Assembly (NCBI GenBank): GCA_028718445.1
Contig: JAQULY010000004.1
Span: forward strand, 1 to 35,079
Origin: Kiritimatiellia bacterium
Lineage (GTDB): Bacteria; Verrucomicrobiota; Kiritimatiellia; RFP12; JAAYLN01
Direction of reading: 5' to 3'
Length of the DNA: 35,079 bases
A program made the position numbers and the translations under genes. Every line of letters starts with the position of its first letter. Position 1 is the first letter of the stretch. Shown one piece after another: positions 34,497-35,079 of this stretch. Under the pieces are notes generated by a model. That model ran no database searches. It worked only from the letters and a program-made list of their open reading frames with translations, and was not told the DNA's origin.

Positions 34497-34538
34497 CCTA
34501 GAAAGAGCAGTTCAACTGCGCAGCAGTTGAACTGCTCT
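34497..34538. terminator. strong hairpin between convergent genes (bidirectional terminator or repeat)
   Basis: AGAGCAGTTCAACTGC (34504-34519) pairs perfectly with 34523-34538 over a three-base loop. It fills the 43-bp gap between the plus-strand aldolase-like gene and the stop codon of the minus-strand gene. It shares the CCTAGAAAG-start with the hairpin at 21072. Only a short TTTCTAGG follows on the minus strand, so termination is plausible but not textbook. Confidence 0.6.
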
Positions 34539-35079
34539 CTACAAGGTGGTGATGACCTTGACGTCGTTGGTATGCGTGGCCGTGGCAATCGTTCGCGGCG
34601 CGCTGCGCGGGGCCTGTTGCGTGAACATGTAGCGGTAGTAGACCATCAGTTGCAGCGCGGTCAGGCACGTGTCCATGACGGGGCGGTCGGAGTGTGTGTC
34701 GGTATTCTCCCACCAGCCGACGGCCTGCAGCACGCCGTTGGTGTCCGCGATGGCTTGCTCCTTGACGAACTGGGCGCGCACGTACTCCGGCCACATGACG
34801 GCGTTCCACTTGTCCCAGCGCGAGCCGGCGGACTGACACATCGCTTGCGTGGCGTAGTAGAGGTAGTACTGCGTGCTGCCGCCTGGAACGCCTGGAATCA
34901 CGGGTTGCAGTGCCCTGCCCTCCTTGCTCGCGAGCTTCTCGCCCGGACGCGTGCCGTTCCATAGCGGTTTCCAGCCGGACATCAACTCCAGTGACTTGGC
35001 GACCTCCGGGCGGTCGGCGGCGCCATGGAACTGCATGCAGAGCGTGCCTACGCTGGTCAGGCCGCCCCGTCCGGGACCG
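34539..35079 (-). CDS. prenyltransferase/squalene-cyclase-repeat (alpha/alpha toroid) protein, C-terminal part
   Basis: The frame is open from the right edge of the window to a TAG at 34541-34539, so only about the last 179 residues are seen. GGLTSVGTLCMQFHGA, YYLYYATQAMCQ, WDKWNAV and TALQLMVYYRYMF are the helix-pair patterns of prenyltransferase/squalene-cyclase repeat proteins, which are frequent as large exported or membrane proteins in planctomycetes and relatives. The catalytic or binding part is outside the window. It converges on the aldolase-like gene and is separated from it by a hairpin. Confidence 0.75.
   Translation of the reverse strand, partial: GPGRGGLTSVGTLCMQFHGAADRPEVAKSLELMSGWKPLWNGTRPGEKLASKEGRALQPVIPGVPGGSTQYYLYYATQAMCQSAGSRWDKWNAVMWPEYVRAQFVKEQAIADTNGVLQAVGWWENTDTHSDRPVMDTCLTALQLMVYYRYMFTQQAPRSAPRTIATATHTNDVKVITTL

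Noticed and set aside
1-35079. CRISPR array, tRNA, rRNA, insertion sequence or phage attachment site
   Set aside because: I found no regularly spaced repeats of CRISPR type, no cloverleaf or rRNA sequence, and no transposase or integrase product. A covariance-model scan would be needed to exclude small RNAs.

Overview
The window is a G+C-rich, gene-dense bacterial segment with no rRNA, tRNA, CRISPR array or transposase that I could see. It is dominated by large exported proteins: glycoside-hydrolase-like enzymes, a LamG domain, an SBBP propeller, a beta-helix and autotransporter-type beta-strand repeats. It also has GntR/LacI-type fusion regulators and short hairpin repeats. This suggests a carbohydrate-degrading member of the PVC group (Kiritimatiellota, Lentisphaerota or Verrucomicrobiota). 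That placement rests on gene style only, without a phylogenetic marker.

Layout. (1) 1-6250: two paralogous large secreted proteins of unrecognised family; the second carries an added N-terminal SBBP propeller and a C-terminal Ig-like domain. (2) 6251-9728: palindromic repeats, an exported amidohydrolase, an alpha/beta hydrolase broken by a one-base frameshift, and a secreted beta-helix protein ending in a complete rubredoxin domain. (3) 9729-10250: about 0.5 kb without a convincing gene, ending in a leader that recurs at 30256. (4) 10251-11273: an SGNH/GxDLY esterase. (5) 11248-21018, minus strand: an operon of GntR/LacI regulator, three-repeat exported protein, LamG plus glycosidase-like protein, and DUF4450-like six-hairpin glycosidase. 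(6) 21018-21335: a divergent control region with two strong sigma70-type promoters, each with repeats over its start codon. (7) 21335-30221, plus strand: a mirror-image operon of GntR/LacI regulator, exported beta-strand-repeat protein, PHP/DUF3604-like protein and GH2-like protein. (8) 30256-34495: a cassette of EamA transporter, cytosolic amidohydrolase, alpha-oxoamine synthase and D-threonine-aldolase-like enzyme. (9) 34539-35079, minus strand: the C-terminal end of a prenyltransferase/squalene-cyclase-repeat protein.

How it may work together. The core is a pair of back-to-back operons with the same order: sugar-sensing regulator, then an exported protein ending in the shared tail LPxGTVIxLR, then large carbohydrate-active enzymes. 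I infer a two-armed polysaccharide-utilisation locus in which each regulator represses its own arm and is released by a saccharide. The flanking esterase, beta-helix protein and duplicated enzymes fit glycan breakdown. The PLP-enzyme cassette on the right is a separate small-molecule module; it is tied to the rest by the duplicated leader and by the second copy of the amidohydrolase.
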